The notes below the pieces were generated by a model. It had not been told where the DNA came from. It saw only the letters and a list, made by a program, of their open reading frames with translations, and did not search any database. Shown one piece after another: positions 34,749 to 43,288 of a DNA stretch of 64,000 nt. Position 1 is the stretch's first letter. Every line of letters begins with the position of its first letter. The stretch is from Planctomycetaceae bacterium (lineage in GTDB: Bacteria > Planctomycetota > Planctomycetia > Pirellulales > Pirellulaceae). Made by a program: the position numbers and the translations under genes. The stretch lies in contig JACKHN010000031.1 of assembly GCA_020638975.1 (NCBI GenBank), positions 1 to 64,000 on the forward strand. Reading direction: 5' to 3'.

Positions 34749-36560
34749 CTATTTGCCTTCTAACTCCCACACATGGTCAAAGTCGTCTCGCGAAATCAGC
34801 GCGTTGACTGCACGTGAGAGCAGCAACTGTGAGGGGCCGTCGTTAGGAAAATCCGCAACCAAGTTGCCGAGATGCTTCGTCGCCGTAAAAAACTCTTTAC
34901 GATCCATCGCGTCGAGAGCCGTTTCGTAACGATCTCGCAATTCGCACCACGATTCGTCAGCTGCGACGACGATCTCATAAAGATCTACCGGCGTTTCGAT
35001 ATTGACGACACGAACCCGCGACAGACGACGACGATTTATTTCAGGAGCCACCTTCGCCGCCGTGTTTCCCGTGATGAGCACTTTGGATTTCAAGTATTTG
35101 GTGGCACCTTGCACTCGGCTTGCGAGATTAACGGTGTTGCCGAGCGGTCCGTACTTGAATTTTCTCGTCGACCCGGTGTTACCGACACGCGCCATGCCCG
35201 AATTAATTCCAACGCCGATGCTGACCGGCTCGCCCAATTCGTTGGCCCAGCGTTCGTTCAAGGCACCCAGTTTCTTCACCATCTCCAACGCCGCTTGGCA
35301 CGCGAGCGTTTCGTGATTTGCTGTCTCGACCGGAGCACCCCACATGGCGATCACTTCGTCGCCAATGTAGTCAACCAAGACGCCATTGAACCGTTGAATG
35401 CATTCCGAGAACTCTTCCATCACATCGCAGATCCACGCGAACGTACGCACGGCACCCAATCGCTCGCTGATGCGGCTGAAGCCACGCACGTCGCAAAACA
35501 GTGCCGTGATCTCGGCATCCTTTCCTTCTAGCAAGTCAGGATGCGACTCCAGCTGCTGTGCGAGTTCCGGCGTGAAAAATTGCTCGAACCGAACGCGTTC
35601 AGCCAGAGCCGTTCGTTCTTGCTCCAACCGCGCCAAGCCAGCGGCGACACCCGACGCAAGCAACTCGACAAGCATGGCTTCCAACTGTGTGATATCGACG
35701 GAATCACGATCCTCCGCTGGCTGTCGACGATCACCGTAAAGAGCCCCAATCACTTCGCCTTGCGAATCCAAGATGGGTGCGGCGACGAGCGCTTCGACGC
35801 CTTTCAAACTAGCAGCGGATGTGAGAGAAGTCGCGCGGCGGAAAGTGCGGCGCTCCGATCGTGCCGCATCGAGAATCGTCCTACTCGGTTGCCAACTGTC
35901 CGAAACCTTACCGATGCGTGTGCACACGTTCTGAGGATCCCAAATCGTCCCGTCCCAAATCACGACCGACGCCGTGTCTAGCCCGACGAGTTCGACGACC
36001 GCCTGCGCGGCACGTTGGAGAAAGTCCGGCGAACTTGCCGCGCTTTGAAACACCGCCATCGCCGCTTGCAACCACTGGACCAACATCTCGCCATCGTCGT
36101 CGCCAGCCGCAGCTGTGGCGATCGGTCGGATGCGTGTCGATGGCGGCTTACGCTGACCGGGGGCCATCGTCATATTCGCGAGGCTTACCATTGGCGAGGC
36201 TGCTTCTTCGTCGGGTTCGACTCGCATCGAACGATCGCCCACCACCAGCACAAAGGGCGGTGTTAGCTCACGTTGGTCTTGAGGACCGACGACGCCGGCG
36301 GCATCCGTCGCGATTGGGACAGCGGCGCTCAGATTGCGAACGACAACCTTGCCGTCTGGGCGTGGTTCAAGTCGCACGTGACGCCGCGAAAAGGTAGCCT
36401 CTGCCTGATTCGCCACGATGATTCTGACTCCGTCCTTGATCGAGACGCGGTTATAGCAAGGCTGCTCGTCCGCCTGCTGGCGGCCTAATTCAACGGGCCC
36501 CGAGAATCGGGTCGAATAAACCGGCTGTTGTTGATGATAGATATGAAGCGACAGGTTCAT
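34749..36560 (-). CDS. FHA-GAF class III nucleotide cyclase, atypical substrate residues
   Basis: A 603-residue cytoplasmic protein. It has an N-terminal FHA domain (about 15-115, with FSRRHVRLEP and VRNLSAAVPI), a GAF domain (about 160-310, with VEALVAAPILDSQGEVIGAL), a class III cyclase catalytic domain (about 350-525) and a C-terminal helical tail. Metal aspartates D357 and D401 are kept, but the substrate-specifying Lys is Asp (D397 in VDYIGDE) and the usual Asp is Asn (N475 in GPLGNTVNLASR). N478 and R482 remain. FHA implies phospho-Thr binding, hence a link to Ser/Thr kinases. It lies just upstream of the membrane cyclase and may be co-transcribed with it. Confidence 0.88.
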   Translation of the reverse strand: MNLSLHIYHQQQPVYSTRFSGPVELGRQQADEQPCYNRVSIKDGVRIIVANQAEATFSRRHVRLEPRPDGKVVVRNLSAAVPIATDAAGVVGPQDQRELTPPFVLVVGDRSMRVEPDEEAASPMVSLANMTMAPGQRKPPSTRIRPIATAAAGDDDGEMLVQWLQAAMAVFQSAASSPDFLQRAAQAVVELVGLDTASVVIWDGTIWDPQNVCTRIGKVSDSWQPSRTILDAARSERRTFRRATSLTSAASLKGVEALVAAPILDSQGEVIGALYGDRRQPAEDRDSVDITQLEAMLVELLASGVAAGLARLEQERTALAERVRFEQFFTPELAQQLESHPDLLEGKDAEITALFCDVRGFSRISERLGAVRTFAWICDVMEEFSECIQRFNGVLVDYIGDEVIAMWGAPVETANHETLACQAALEMVKKLGALNERWANELGEPVSIGVGINSGMARVGNTGSTRKFKYGPLGNTVNLASRVQGATKYLKSKVLITGNTAAKVAPEINRRRLSRVRVVNIETPVDLYEIVVAADESWCELRDRYETALDAMDRKEFFTATKHLGNLVADFPNDGPSQLLLSRAVNALISRDDFDHVWELEGK

Positions 36561-36722
36561 GAACGGCGGCGGCCTAAATAAGAGTTGTTAATCGACATGA
36601 CGATCGCACTGATCGATTATTGCAGGTCGACTGCTTGAGAGCTACTGAGCGAAGTTTGACGAACCGAGGTACACCAAAGATACTGGGCCCTTCGGAACGA
36701 TGGACCTCAAGGAATCCTTACA

Positions 36723-38159
36723 ATGCGACTAGGCTCCCTTCTACCCAAGTACTTCACGATTCTGGGCGCGTGCAATTGCCGAATGTTTCACGTCGCTCTC
36801 GCAGTCGTTGCGATGGTGATCCCAACGCAAACGGTAACCGCTGTAGAGACGACACCTCGCCCGAATATCATCTACATTCTGGCTGATGACTTGGGCTATG
36901 GCGATCTCGGATGCTATGGGCAGAAGACGCTGGCAACTCCGAATCTAGATCGCATGGCAACCGAGGGAATGCGTTTTACGCAGCACTATGCCGGGTCAAC
37001 CGTTTGTGCGCCGTCGCGATGCGTGCTGCTAACCGGATTGCACACGGGGCATTGTCGAGTGCGTGGCAACGGGCCCGGACAACTACTTGATGAAGATGTG
37101 ACGATCGCGGAAGTGCTAAAGAAAGCCGGCTATCGTACGGGCTGTGTCGGCAAGTGGGGCATTGGCAATCCGCCACCGCTGGACGATCCTCAGCGACAAG
37201 GCTTTGACTACTTCTACGGCTACGTCAACATGTTCCACGCGCATAACTTCTATCCCGAGTTCATCATCCGCAACGGCGAACCAGTTCCGCTGCGAAATGA
37301 AGTGGAACCGCAATGGAAAGACGGCGATGGTCGAGGCATTGCGACGAAACGGGTCGATTACGTGCCGGATCTTGTCACGGCAGAAGCTTTGTCGTTCATC
37401 GAGCGGAATCGCGACGAGCCTTTCTTCTTGTACTTCGCCATGAACGTTCCTCACACCAACAACGAGGCAACTCGCAACTCGCGGCCCGAACGCGGCATGG
37501 AAGTCCCTAGCTTTGGTGAATTCGCCGAAAAGGATTGGCCAGGACCCGAGAAGGGCTTCGCATCGATGATTCGGAATCTCGATGGCGACGTTGGCAAAGT
37601 GCTGGCCAAGTTGAAAGAACTTAATCTCGACGAGAACACGCTCGTCATCTTTAGCAGCGACAACGGTCCGCATCAGGAAGGCGGGCACCAGATGCCCTTC
37701 TTCGATTCGAATGGCCAATTACAAGGAATGAAGCGAGACCTTTACGAAGGTGGTATTCGCGTTCCGATGATCGCTCGCTGGCCAGAACACATACAACCAG
37801 CAAGCGAGTCAAGCCACGTTTCCGGATTTCAGGACATGTTGCCCACGCTGGCACAACTCGCTGGTGTCGACGCGCCCGCGACGGACGGTCTCTCGCTGGT
37901 CGCTACGCTACTTGGCGAAGGCGAGCAGGTCCAACACGATTACATGTACTGGGAATTCTTAGAAAAGGGCGGACGGCAAGCGGTGCTGCAGGGCAAGTGG
38001 AAAGGGATTCGTTTGGATACAGACAAGAACCCAAACGGACCCATCGAGCTGTATGACATCTCTGAAGACATTGAGGAAGCCAACAACATCGCCGATCAGT
38101 ATCCGGATATCGTCGCCAAGATAGCCGCAATCATGCGTGACGCTCACGTCTCGCAATAA
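36723..38159 (+). CDS. Exported arylsulfatase
   Basis: A 478-residue sulfatase with an N-terminal signal segment (about 22-40). The catalytic formylglycine site is CAPSR at 95-99 (Cys95 to formylglycine), so it is a type I sulfatase needing an activating enzyme, which is not in this window. Metal-ligand residues sit in ADDLGYGD (about 54-61) and SSDNGPHQEGG. GVRVPMIARWPEHI is the usual later block, here with GIRV. It hydrolyses a sulfate ester, probably on an algal or marine polysaccharide or glycan. AAGGA lies 10 nt ahead of the ATG; an internal start at residue 21 would also leave a signal peptide. Confidence 0.93.
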   Translation: MRLGSLLPKYFTILGACNCRMFHVALAVVAMVIPTQTVTAVETTPRPNIIYILADDLGYGDLGCYGQKTLATPNLDRMATEGMRFTQHYAGSTVCAPSRCVLLTGLHTGHCRVRGNGPGQLLDEDVTIAEVLKKAGYRTGCVGKWGIGNPPPLDDPQRQGFDYFYGYVNMFHAHNFYPEFIIRNGEPVPLRNEVEPQWKDGDGRGIATKRVDYVPDLVTAEALSFIERNRDEPFFLYFAMNVPHTNNEATRNSRPERGMEVPSFGEFAEKDWPGPEKGFASMIRNLDGDVGKVLAKLKELNLDENTLVIFSSDNGPHQEGGHQMPFFDSNGQLQGMKRDLYEGGIRVPMIARWPEHIQPASESSHVSGFQDMLPTLAQLAGVDAPATDGLSLVATLLGEGEQVQHDYMYWEFLEKGGRQAVLQGKWKGIRLDTDKNPNGPIELYDISEDIEEANNIADQYPDIVAKIAAIMRDAHVSQ

Positions 38160-38160
38160 G

Positions 38161-38232
38161 GAACAGAAGCAAACAAAGGTAACGAAGGATATCCGTCAGT
38201 CACAACTTCGTTTCCTTCGTTACCTTCTGTTC
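38161..38232. repeat. Long imperfect palindrome between convergent genes
   Basis: The left arm GAACAGAAG (38161-38169) and AAGGTAACGAAGGA (38176-38189), separated by a short insert, pair with TCCTTCGTTACCTT (38213-38226) and CTTCTGTTC (38224-38232). The whole is a long imperfect palindrome just after the sulfatase stop and before the convergent HDAC stop. It is a likely dispersed repeat and may also act as a two-way terminator. Confidence 0.8.
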
Positions 38233-38237
38233 AAGAC

Positions 38238-39167
38238 CTACTGCAAAAGTTCCTCAAGATGTATCGCGACAGATTCCGTCAGAGCTGACGGGTTGTAACC
38301 GCCTTCAAGGACGCTCACGACTCGCCCATCCGCGTGCGTCTTCGCAATGTCGAGGACAATCTGCGTAAGCGGCGAGAAGTCTTCGCTTTCCAGTCCGAGT
38401 GAGCCAATCGGATCAGACCGATGGCTGTCGAAGCCGGCACTGACGATCACCAATTGAGGCTTGATCTTGTCCGCAAACGTTTCGAGCTGTGCACGAGTGC
38501 CCGCGACGTAGTCGGCTCGTGATATTCCAAACCGGATCGGCAGATTGCTCGTCGTTCCCAAGCCTGCTCCGGCACCTGTCTCATCTGCGGCGCCAGTTCC
38601 CGGATAGAAGGGATAGCGATGGGCCGAAAAGAATCCGACTTGCGAGTCTTCCCAAAAGATAGCTTGCGTGCCGTTGCCATGATGGACGTCCCAGTCGACG
38701 ATCAACACGCGCTGCAATTCGAACTCGTCAATTGCCAAGCGAGCGCCCGTCGCGACGTTATTAAACAAACAGAATCCCATCGGATTGGTCGGCAGTGCAT
38801 GATGACCGGGAGGGCGGACAAGACACAAGGCACGCCGCTGATCACCGCGAATCACTCGCGTAACGGCATCGCAGACAGCACCGGCCGCGGTCAAGGCGAC
38901 GTCATATGACTTTGGCGACACAACAGTATCCGCTTCGATCTGCCCGCCACCTCGCTCGGCATAAGCCTTGACTGCATCGACGTGCTGGGCTGAATGGACA
39001 CGACACAACCGCTCTTTCGAGATGGGTTCCCATTCAATACGTTGGCAACGCGCACTCAAGCCACTTTCATCGAGATGCTTGATCAAAGGTCGAAGGCGTC
39101 CCGCGTTCTCCGGATGACGCCCGGTATCGTGCTCCAAAAAGATCGGATCGTAATAGAGAAGTGTCAT
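38238..39167 (-). CDS. Histone-deacetylase-family hydrolase
   Basis: A 309-residue class II HDAC/acetoin-utilisation-like deacetylase. Motifs are RPPGHHALP (the His pair of the charge relay), IVDWDVHHGNGTQAIF (Asp and His zinc ligands), SAGFDSHRSDPIG (second Asp ligand) and LEGGYNPSAL (transition-state Tyr). The active site is complete. Bacterial members act on acetylpolyamines, acetyl-lysine or acetoin-related substrates. The ATG at 39167 has TTGAGGTTGCG upstream. It begins 7 nt after the stop of the MrfB-like gene and is probably its operon partner. Confidence 0.92.
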   Translation of the reverse strand: MTLLYYDPIFLEHDTGRHPENAGRLRPLIKHLDESGLSARCQRIEWEPISKERLCRVHSAQHVDAVKAYAERGGGQIEADTVVSPKSYDVALTAAGAVCDAVTRVIRGDQRRALCLVRPPGHHALPTNPMGFCLFNNVATGARLAIDEFELQRVLIVDWDVHHGNGTQAIFWEDSQVGFFSAHRYPFYPGTGAADETGAGAGLGTTSNLPIRFGISRADYVAGTRAQLETFADKIKPQLVIVSAGFDSHRSDPIGSLGLESEDFSPLTQIVLDIAKTHADGRVVSVLEGGYNPSALTESVAIHLEELLQ

Positions 39168-39174
39168 CGCAACC

Positions 39175-40050
39175 TCAAGCAGTTCGTATGCGCCGCGCGC
39201 GCAGTTTGGAAGGGCTTCCTTCGCCGAATGCATTGCGAGTCAACGGCGATGGTGCAGGCGGCCCTTTGCAAGGCGGTTCAGCGAGCGAAGTCGAAGGCAG
39301 TTGCCCCCACCACGCCGCGGGTGACTCAATGCTTCGTTCGGCCAGACGATGGGCCAACATTGCCAACAACACCACATCCGATGCACAGTAGCGAACGAGC
39401 AACTCGCGAGCACGGTGATCTTGATCGAGCGTCCATCGATTCCAGAGGTGAATCGCCAACTCGCCATCGGCGTCTTGCAGATCAACCGGTCGCGTAAAAC
39501 CGAGCCTTGCGGTGATGCTCTTTAAGCTGCCTTTATAACCTTTGTGATAACAGGGCCAGCGGAGGTCAAGATGCGGGCATGGCAAGTCAGGAATGTGGAA
39601 CGTGTCGAGAACTCGCGGCACATCAAACGAGCTGCCGTTGAACGAAGCGAGCAAAGTAACGTCGTCCAACAGATGAAGGAAGTCGTCCAGATTCTCGTGC
39701 TCGACAAATGTCTTCACTTCGCCTCGATGCCAGCAGGCGATGACGGTGATCGGCGAGTTGTGTTCCAAGCCCATCGTCTCGATGTCGAAGAACGACATCT
39801 CATCGAGAAACTCCGCAACAATTCGCCATTTGTCGAACGGCGAGAAACGATCGACGAAATACCGAATGTCTCTTGTCTCTAGGGCATTCAGGCAGCGACG
39901 AGACTCTTCGATCAACGGAGCAGCGTAACGGACGGGAAGTTGTTCGCCACAGCCAACGACATCACTCCACGAGCGGACACCAGCCTCGTGGAGTTGTGCA
40001 AGTCGTACGGGCCCAATGCCCGTGCAGTGCAAGAGTGCTTCGCTGATCAA
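39175..40050 (-). CDS. mrfB: YprB/MrfB-like RNase-H-fold exonuclease
   Basis: A 291-residue protein with the YprB ribonuclease-H-like domain. An N-terminal helix-hairpin-helix-like stretch (CTGIGPVRLAQLHEAG) is followed by the exonuclease motifs FFDIETMGL (Asp-Glu pair), SFNGSSFDVPR, a SLKSITARLGF block and LLVRYCASDVVLLAML (last Asp). B. subtilis MrfB is a 3'-5' exonuclease that works with the helicase MrfA in repair of mitomycin lesions. The start is TTG 40050, which overlaps the helicase stop (TTGA). B. subtilis MrfB has a C-terminal TPR-like region that seems absent here. The pairing with MrfA supports the call. Confidence 0.85.
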   Translation of the reverse strand: MISEALLHCTGIGPVRLAQLHEAGVRSWSDVVGCGEQLPVRYAAPLIEESRRCLNALETRDIRYFVDRFSPFDKWRIVAEFLDEMSFFDIETMGLEHNSPITVIACWHRGEVKTFVEHENLDDFLHLLDDVTLLASFNGSSFDVPRVLDTFHIPDLPCPHLDLRWPCYHKGYKGSLKSITARLGFTRPVDLQDADGELAIHLWNRWTLDQDHRARELLVRYCASDVVLLAMLAHRLAERSIESPAAWWGQLPSTSLAEPPCKGPPAPSPLTRNAFGEGSPSKLRARRIRTA

Positions 40051-42497
40051 TGGATTCGCGCCCGTTTATCTTGAAGAAGCTTGCTGGCCTTGCCAAGACG
40101 CTGCTTCAACCGCTCCAGGTCAGGATCGAGTTCGGGAGGTGCGACCGGCGAACGCGGTGTCACTTCGTGATAAGCTACTTCGGGAAGCGCTACTACGCCG
40201 GTGAGCAACGCCGTCAGCAAACTGCTTGTGCACGCTACCGAAGCATTCGACTCGACCAACAACTGTTCCAAGTCCTCGTCCGCTACGCCGGGCGGAAGCG
40301 ACGTGACACACGAGGGACAGCCCGCGGCGCAGGAGCACTCGTCGATGATTGCGCGGCACAGCTTCAAAGCTTCTTCAAAGACCTCGAAGATCTTTTCGGC
40401 ATAGCCGACGCCACCTTCGATCGTATCGTACAAGTACAAAGCGCTATGCCACTTGTTGCCATCTAGCTCCTTTAGCGACACGTCCGTCTCGATGTTTTCC
40501 ACGTCGCCCAGGCAAAGGCTGGGGGCAGTCCGCTTGAGGATGTAACTCAATCCATACAGAGCGGCACCAACGTGGCGTTTGTCGACCGCTTCGACCGAGT
40601 GCCGCCAATCTTCGGGCGGATGCAGACTGAAGCCCGTCGTATCATAGACGAAGGGATCCAAGGTGATCGGACCGTAACCGATGTTCTCCAGTGTACGTTC
40701 GCGGATCTTCTTATAAAGTTTCGGTTGCCGGTTCACGTTGACGTAACCAAACTCCAAGTCCGCGCCATGCAGCACCGAGCGATCAAGTGATTCGGTCAAA
40801 CTCACACGGCTTTCCCACACCGCTTCGGTGTAATAATCGACATCCACCGGATCGACACGGCACAGCTTCTTCTCGAGATCGAGGTCCATCGACATGTAAC
40901 GTGTGCCGAGATGCTGATAGATCGCGTCTTTGTACAAGGTGCCACGAGCACCGATCGGATCAAGCTCGCCGATGACTTCCGTGCCGCAATAGATTTCGAC
41001 GTTGTAATCCGTCATGCCACGCAGATTGACGCCCTTGGCCGGATAGTCCCGCAACGCATAGCGATAATTGCCGTGATACTCCGTCAAGCTGCCATCTTCC
41101 TTCAACACTTCCATCGCGGCCGGATACGCGGGTTCGGAGAACGTCGGTTCGTCTTCACGCAGCGGATGCTCGTGAGCGGCGCACGGCAAGTGCTGCAGCA
41201 AGATGTACGGATTATCGGCGTTCAACCACGCTCGTTCGATCGGCGCTGAGGTCACGAACTCGGGGTGATGCACAAAATACTGATCGATCGGCGTGTCTCG
41301 AGCCACATACACGATCACGGCTCGCGAACCACGACGTCCCACGCGACCGGCCTGCTGCCAGAAGCTGGCCATCGAACCGGGATAACCGCTCAGGATGCAG
41401 AGGTCGAGATCGCCGATATCGATCCCTAGCTCGAGCGCGTTCGTGCTGATGATCGTAGTCACGCGACCACTGGCCAAGTCGCGTTCGAGCTGACGTCGTT
41501 CATTCGGCAACAGCCCTCCGCGATAGGGTTTGACTTTGCTGCGCAGTTCCGGGTGTCCGTCGGTGACGGCTCGGCACAAGCGTTCCACTTGTTGCCGTGC
41601 GCGGCAAAAGCAAATCGTACGCACGCCGCGGCGCGTCGCTTCACGAATCATCGGAATACTGACCGAGCCCGGTCCTTTGCGATACAGCGCATGGCCGTGG
41701 CTCTGCACGACGGGCGGATTGATCATGTACAAGTCGCGTTGCGGCCGAGGGGCTCCGTCGCGCGTGATCACATGAAACGGACGTTGAAACAAGGCTTCCA
41801 CATGTTCACGCGGGTTGCCGATTGTTGCCGAGGAACAAACAAACGTCGGGCGGCTGCCATGCATCTCGCAGACACGCAACAACCGTCGCATCACATTGGC
41901 GACGTGCGAGCCAAAGGCACCGCGATAGGTGTGGACCTCGTCGATGACGATGTATTTCAACCGAGACAGAAACGTCCGCCAGCGACGGTTGTGGTTGGGT
42001 AGAATCCCCGAATGCAGCATATCGGGATTCGTGATCATGAAGTCGGCTTGCGACTGGATCCGCGTTCGCTCTTCGCGAGGCGTATCGCCGTCAAACGTGC
42101 CCAGCCGCAGATCTGCGCCGCTGGCTTCGAGCAACTTGCCCAACGTTCCTTCCTGATCGCGCGAGAGCGCTTTCGTCGGATACAGCAGCATCACGCCGAA
42201 CGGAGCATCGGCTTGCAGATAGTCGTGCAAAATGGGCAGTAGGAACGACAGCGTCTTGCCGCTGGCCGTACGCGAGACGAGGACCGTGTCGTTGCCTTGC
42301 CGGATCGAGTCGAACGCTTCGCGCTGATGCGAGTACAACTGGTGAAGGCCGCTGCCGCGCAGGGCCTCGGCCAACCGCGGGTCGAGATCTTGGGGAAGTG
42401 CCTCGAATTCTCCAGCGGATGGTTCGAGTACCGATCGTGCCGCGATCTGCGGTGCGAATTTCCGCTCCATGAAATCCACTACGGATTGAATTCCCAT
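40047..42497 (-). CDS. mrfA: DUF1998 DEAD/DEAH helicase, MrfA-like
   Basis: An 816-residue superfamily 2 helicase. Motif I is SRTASGKTLSFLLP (about 85-98), motif II VIDEVHTYRG, motif III SSATIGNP, motif V ELGIDIGDLDL and motif VI QQAGRVGRRG. The C-terminal DUF1998-type domain ends with a cysteine cluster, CSCAAGCPSC, which probably binds zinc. In B. subtilis the YprA/MrfA helicase of this type acts with MrfB in a UvrA-independent repair route. The ATG at 42497 has GGGAGACAAGG upstream. Its stop overlaps the exonuclease start, giving tight translational coupling. Confidence 0.9.
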   Translation of the reverse strand: MGIQSVVDFMERKFAPQIAARSVLEPSAGEFEALPQDLDPRLAEALRGSGLHQLYSHQREAFDSIRQGNDTVLVSRTASGKTLSFLLPILHDYLQADAPFGVMLLYPTKALSRDQEGTLGKLLEASGADLRLGTFDGDTPREERTRIQSQADFMITNPDMLHSGILPNHNRRWRTFLSRLKYIVIDEVHTYRGAFGSHVANVMRRLLRVCEMHGSRPTFVCSSATIGNPREHVEALFQRPFHVITRDGAPRPQRDLYMINPPVVQSHGHALYRKGPGSVSIPMIREATRRGVRTICFCRARQQVERLCRAVTDGHPELRSKVKPYRGGLLPNERRQLERDLASGRVTTIISTNALELGIDIGDLDLCILSGYPGSMASFWQQAGRVGRRGSRAVIVYVARDTPIDQYFVHHPEFVTSAPIERAWLNADNPYILLQHLPCAAHEHPLREDEPTFSEPAYPAAMEVLKEDGSLTEYHGNYRYALRDYPAKGVNLRGMTDYNVEIYCGTEVIGELDPIGARGTLYKDAIYQHLGTRYMSMDLDLEKKLCRVDPVDVDYYTEAVWESRVSLTESLDRSVLHGADLEFGYVNVNRQPKLYKKIRERTLENIGYGPITLDPFVYDTTGFSLHPPEDWRHSVEAVDKRHVGAALYGLSYILKRTAPSLCLGDVENIETDVSLKELDGNKWHSALYLYDTIEGGVGYAEKIFEVFEEALKLCRAIIDECSCAAGCPSCVTSLPPGVADEDLEQLLVESNASVACTSSLLTALLTGVVALPEVAYHEVTPRSPVAPPELDPDLERLKQRLGKASKLLQDKRARIH

Positions 42498-42604
42498 CCT
42501 TGTCTCCCGTCCTTGCTACTCAATTCCTGTTGCGTCATGCCGAAGTGGTCATCCGTCCACGTAGGATATCATGGAAGAGCAAAAAGACAAACGGGAAATG
42601 GAAC

Positions 42605-42656
42605 TACCGCGAAGCGGTTACACTCCAAAGCCTAGGGTCGCGCCGCGCACCCTAGG
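42605..42656. repeat. REP palindrome, left flank of RAYT
   Basis: Two hairpins: TACCGC-GAA-GCGGTTA and, 10 nt on, CCTAGGGT ... ACCCTAGG with a GC-rich loop. It is the inverted copy of the element at 43136-43193 (shared core CTTTGGAGT.TAACCGC on the opposite strand). The C-terminal codons and stop of the transposase lie inside it. Confidence 0.9.
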
Positions 42657-43079
42657 TATTCTCTTCTTGCACAACCGACGAAACTCAGCCTGAAACGATT
42701 CCGTCTTGTGATGCTCGCGTTGGTTGGCAATGTAATTCATGAGAGCTTCGACGTGCGAAGGGCTGATCGAAAACGCGCCGTACCCTCGCTGCCAATAGAA
42801 TTCCGACATGTGCGATCCTTGAGTCTTCAACCACTTGGAAGATTCACGTTTAAGTTCGGCAATGAGCGTCTTCAATGCAATGTTCTTCGATTGCCGACAG
42901 TGGATATGAACATGGTCTCCGACTCCGCCGACGACCAATGAAGGTGACTCCAGCTTTTTGCATGCTCCGGCCAGATAAGCGTGTGTATTCTCGCATAACG
43001 TCTCATTCTGCAAGAACGGCTTGCGGTGCTTGGTCGAGAACACGATGTGCAGATAGATCTGAGCCAACGATTGAGGCAT
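42618..43079 (-). CDS. REP-associated tyrosine transposase (RAYT, IS200/IS605-like)
   Basis: A 153-residue Y1-type transposase. The HUH metal motif is GDHVHIHCRQS (about 53-63) and the tyrosine signature is WQRGYGAFSIS (about 97-107). Such proteins process REP palindromes as single-stranded DNA. Here the gene sits between two inverted REP elements at 42605 and 43136. The start at 43079 follows AAGGGGATATCTCC, and a CCCC-GTT-GGGG hairpin lies just upstream at 43100-43110. Intact by length and motifs. The last about 12 residues (VRGATLGFGV) are read from the left palindrome. A single mobile-type gene in an otherwise chromosomal context. Confidence 0.93.
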   Translation of the reverse strand: MPQSLAQIYLHIVFSTKHRKPFLQNETLCENTHAYLAGACKKLESPSLVVGGVGDHVHIHCRQSKNIALKTLIAELKRESSKWLKTQGSHMSEFYWQRGYGAFSISPSHVEALMNYIANQREHHKTESFQAEFRRLCKKRIPRVRGATLGFGV

Positions 43080-43135
43080 GGAGATATCCCCTTGTGAAAC
43101 CCCGTTGGGGTATGACTTGCTAAGGCATTTCCGAG

Positions 43136-43193
43136 CCTAGGGTGCGCGTCTGCGCCGCGACCCTAGGCTTTGGAGTATAACCGCGTTGCGGTA
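43136..43193. repeat. REP palindrome, right flank of RAYT
   Basis: CCTAGGGT ... ACCCTAGG hairpin (43136-43166), then CTTTGGAGT and a second hairpin AACCGC-GTT-GCGGT. It is inverted relative to 42605-42656, so the pair encloses the RAYT gene. Confidence 0.9.
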
Positions 43194-43288
43194 GCGCCCC
43201 CAAACGCTTGCAGTTGATTTCAACCTAATCTGTTTTCAGCTACGATAGATGCTCCGCCAACCTCTTAGCTTTATTGCTCGACATCTGC

